Source: a virus. Taken from it: a stretch of 37,735 nucleotides of DNA. The notes under the pieces were generated by a model. That model saw nothing but the letters and a program-made list of their open reading frames with translations, was not told the DNA's origin and made no database searches. This document shows, one piece after another, positions 35,975-37,735 of this stretch. Every line of letters begins with the position of its first letter. The stretch's first letter is position 1. The translations under genes and the position numbers were made by a program. The stretch spans positions 1 to 37,735 of IMG/VR virus record IMGVR_UViG_3300003322_001161. One strand, given 5' to 3'.

Positions 35975-37311
35975 GAGGTCACCCCGTAATCCATATTTTT
36001 GGCGTAGCCGAGGCGGTGCAGCTCCGGCAATTCTTTCGCCAGGCGCTCGCCGATATCGTCGCGCACCATCAGGTTCGGTACGTGGATTCGATCCACGGCC
36101 GCGTAGGCTTTTTCTGCCGCAGCACGCACGGTTTTGCCCAGTCCCGTGACGCAGGCGATGTACTCGCGCGTGGTCACATTGGTGGGCTGTTCGACCAGTT
36201 TTCCGTCGACCATCACCGGCGCTTTTTGCCAGCGAATGCCGACGCGGTGCACCTGGTCTTCGACGTCCTCGATGCCGTACACCGGCACCCCCTGGGTCGC
36301 CGGCGGCGCGTCATCGGAATACGGGTACTGCGGCTGCGTCAGTACAACTCCGATGGCCACGTCATAGGACGGTTTGAGCGTGTCGTGGCCGTCGAGCAAG
36401 TCGCGCATCCACTGCGCGGGGTCGCCTTTGTGGCTGGCGGTTTGGATCCACCAGGCCGGCCAGCCGGCGCGGCAGGTAAATTCCAACGGCCACGGTCTGC
36501 CTTTGCGATCGATCATCACATTGACGTCGACGTCACCGATATGACGGCGCCGCCGCAGTTCCTCGGCGACGGGTTCCAGCACCGCCTGCGCGAGCGCGCT
36601 GTCGCGCACGTATTGCAATACCGATCCCTGCTCGCCGGTGTTGGGCCCGTAATTGCCCGACATCAGTTTCTTGAACTCGAAATTTTCATTCCAGGCATTC
36701 GGCAGAAATCCGTCCGGCCCCATCCAGCCGGATACCCCCATCTCAATACCGTCGATTTTTTCCTGGAGAATGCAGGGGCCTTTCAATTTCATGCCGAGCC
36801 GCTGCCAGTGTTGCAGGCGCGCCACCAGGTCAGCCGGATCCGCGGCGACATACGACAGCGATTTATCTTCCTCATCGCCGAGGGTTTTAAACACGTAGCC
36901 GACCGATTGTTTGCGCGCGAACTGCTCGGCCTCTTTCAGCGTGGCGAACTGCTGGTAACGCGGCACATCGATGCCGGCTTTGACAAAGGCCTGCATGCCG
37001 ACGCCGCGTTTTATTTCGAGTTCCGCGCTGCGCACCGACGGGCCGAACACGGGGAAGCCCATTTTTCGCCAGTTATCGAGTTCACGCGTATACCGCGTGT
37101 TAAACAGATTCACCACCAGGCCTTTCTTCGCCCATTGCATCGAGGGAATCCAGTCCTCGACCTTCTCGAACTGCTCGAAACCCAGGCCGTCGGTCGGGTA
37201 TTCGCCGCGCTTGTTCTTCGGCTGAAACCAGCGCACGGCATGCCCGGCGGCACCGCAACGATAGGCAAAATCTAGTCCGCAGCCGTCTGGATCGATGATT
37301 AGGATATTCAA
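35971..37311 (-). CDS. PurD-like ATP-grasp enzyme
   Basis: The 446-aa protein has the ATP-grasp layout of phosphoribosylamine-glycine ligase: Rossmann-like start (LNILIIDPDGCGLDFAYRCG), FGPSVRSAELEIKRGVGMQA (about residues 89-108), lysine strand YVFKTLGDEE, ILQEKIDGIEMGVSGW, and GPNTGEQGS (222-230). A magnesium-binding strand, PLEFTCRAGWPAWW (E277), follows. PurD is about 430 aa, so length agrees. The start TTG 37311 has GAGGGG eight bases upstream; GTG 37353 is an alternative. No other purine genes are near, so it may ligate an amine to a different substrate. It lies between ejection and fibre genes. Confidence 0.85.
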   Translation of the reverse strand: MNILIIDPDGCGLDFAYRCGAAGHAVRWFQPKNKRGEYPTDGLGFEQFEKVEDWIPSMQWAKKGLVVNLFNTRYTRELDNWRKMGFPVFGPSVRSAELEIKRGVGMQAFVKAGIDVPRYQQFATLKEAEQFARKQSVGYVFKTLGDEEDKSLSYVAADPADLVARLQHWQRLGMKLKGPCILQEKIDGIEMGVSGWMGPDGFLPNAWNENFEFKKLMSGNYGPNTGEQGSVLQYVRDSALAQAVLEPVAEELRRRRHIGDVDVNVMIDRKGRPWPLEFTCRAGWPAWWIQTASHKGDPAQWMRDLLDGHDTLKPSYDVAIGVVLTQPQYPYSDDAPPATQGVPVYGIEDVEDQVHRVGIRWQKAPVMVDGKLVEQPTNVTTREYIACVTGLGKTVRAAAEKAYAAVDRIHVPNLMVRDDIGERLAKELPELHRLGYAKNMDYGVTS

Positions 37312-37371
37312 GGTGTTGCACCCCTCGCGGACGAGAGTGCGCGCGCGTAGCACACAATCGTCCAGTTGTCA

Positions 37372-37387
37372 GTAACCGCGCGGTTAC
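37372..37387. repeat. 16-bp perfect palindrome between the ejection and ATP-grasp genes
   Basis: GTAACCGCGCGGTTAC lies in the 82-base spacer after the ejection-protein stop. It could form a hairpin or bind a dimeric protein; no U-tract follows on the minus strand. It may attenuate or process the late mRNA. Confidence 0.55.
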
Positions 37388-37393
37388 CCGGCC

Positions 37394-37735
37394 TCATTGG
37401 TTGGAGGCGCCGTACAGACCGCCGGCGACTGCCGCCGGCGGCAGCGCCACATCGCTGATTCGCGACAACGGCACCTGCGTGAACGGGATCCGTACCGGGC
37501 CCGATCGGGCGGGCATGGTGGAAGGGTCGGCCAGCATTTCGCCGATGCGGTTGGCGACGCGCCCTTCGGCCGGCTTCATCAGCAGGCTGAACCACTGATT
37601 GCCCAGCATGTCTGCCATCAGCGTATCGGCGAGGCCTTCCGGCAGCCCCAGCGGCCCCGCCACGCTGCGCAGCAGGTTACGGCCGGTGAGGTATTGGGCC
37701 GTGGGCGATCCGGTCACTGCGGCGCTCGTTTGCGC
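37394..37735 (-). CDS. Right-hand part of the gp16-like ejection protein (same gene as 1-2235)
   Basis: The frame is open at the window edge and ends at TGA 37394 with the residues VALPPAAVAGGLYGASNQ. Bases 37487-37735 duplicate 1-249 of the window and encode the same residues except two differences (LPEG here versus PPGG in the left copy). Only 37394-37486 adds new sequence: 30 codons plus the stop. Confidence 0.85.
   Translation of the reverse strand, partial: AQTSAAVTGSPTAQYLTGRNLLRSVAGPLGLPEGLADTLMADMLGNQWFSLLMKPAEGRVANRIGEMLADPSTMPARSGPVRIPFTQVPLSRISDVALPPAAVAGGLYGASNQ
37487..37735. repeat. Terminal redundancy, right copy
   Basis: This is the right-hand copy of the 249-base repeat at 1-249, with two mismatches. 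The first bases (GATCC) complete a GGATCC site at the join (37486-37491). Confidence 0.93.

Noticed and set aside
36016-37275. Plus-strand open frame (419 codons) opposite the ATP-grasp gene
   Set aside because: Same reason: the minus frame carries clear ATP-grasp motifs and the plus frame has none.
1-37735. CRISPR array, tRNA genes or insertion sequences
   Set aside because: No regular spaced repeats, no cloverleaf with CCA-type end and no transposase with flanking inverted repeats were seen on reading; a tRNA search program would be needed to exclude degenerate tRNAs.

Overview
The window looks like one complete genome of a tailed double-stranded DNA phage with a P22-type (short-tailed, podovirus-like) virion, cut open at an arbitrary point. 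Bases 1-249 recur as the last 249 bases (37487-37735) with two mismatches, and one large late gene runs across the junction in frame. The unit is therefore probably circular or circularly permuted, about 37,486 bp long. The host cannot be read directly. GC-rich coding, strong Shine-Dalgarno sites and small-gene families I associate with pseudomonad phages suggest a gammaproteobacterium (low confidence).

Late module (leftward, minus strand; from about 24,063 down to 1, then from 37,486 down to 33,124). In transcription order: a lysis-like group (two-helix holin-like protein, lipoprotein, small helical protein, secreted FnIII-like protein); small genes; terminase small subunit, apparently reached by a -1 frameshift; terminase large subunit; three small genes; P22-type portal; scaffold; P22-type coat; head-fibre-like protein; a GT-A glycosyltransferase; gp4-like and gp10-like tail proteins; a large modular tail fibre; an Asp/Asn-type hydroxylase and a cupin; three DNA-ejection proteins whose sizes and order resemble P22 gp7, gp20 and gp16; a PurD-like ATP-grasp enzyme; a second tail fibre; a WD40-like propeller; a small membrane protein and a GH108 endolysin. 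Most neighbours overlap by 1-17 bases (ATGA/GTGA), so the module reads as one very long operon, interrupted by at least three intrinsic terminators that probably tune gene dosage.

Early/regulatory region (24.1-33.2 kb). A leftward early block (32,524 down to 25,915) begins with a small helix-turn-helix repressor-like gene. It holds many small genes, among them a DUF7694-type protein, a GroES-like co-chaperonin, an AraC-type regulator, a J-domain protein and a DUF1064-type nuclease. It ends in a strong terminator at 25,764-25,793. Two rightward blocks sit at 24,206-25,967 (six unrecognised small genes, AT-richer) and 32,660-33,203 (two small genes, one with a LuxR-type helix-turn-helix). A 16-bp motif occurs three times, each time overlapping a predicted promoter (late leftward, early leftward, rightward), as expected of one repressor controlling the whole programme.

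I recognise no integrase, transposase, replicative helicase, primase, polymerase or tRNA. The points most worth following up are the frameshift signal ahead of the terminase small subunit, the enzymes embedded among virion genes (ATP-grasp, hydroxylase, cupin, glycosyltransferase), the early chaperone set, and a coat-protein domain duplicated inside the gp10-like tail protein.
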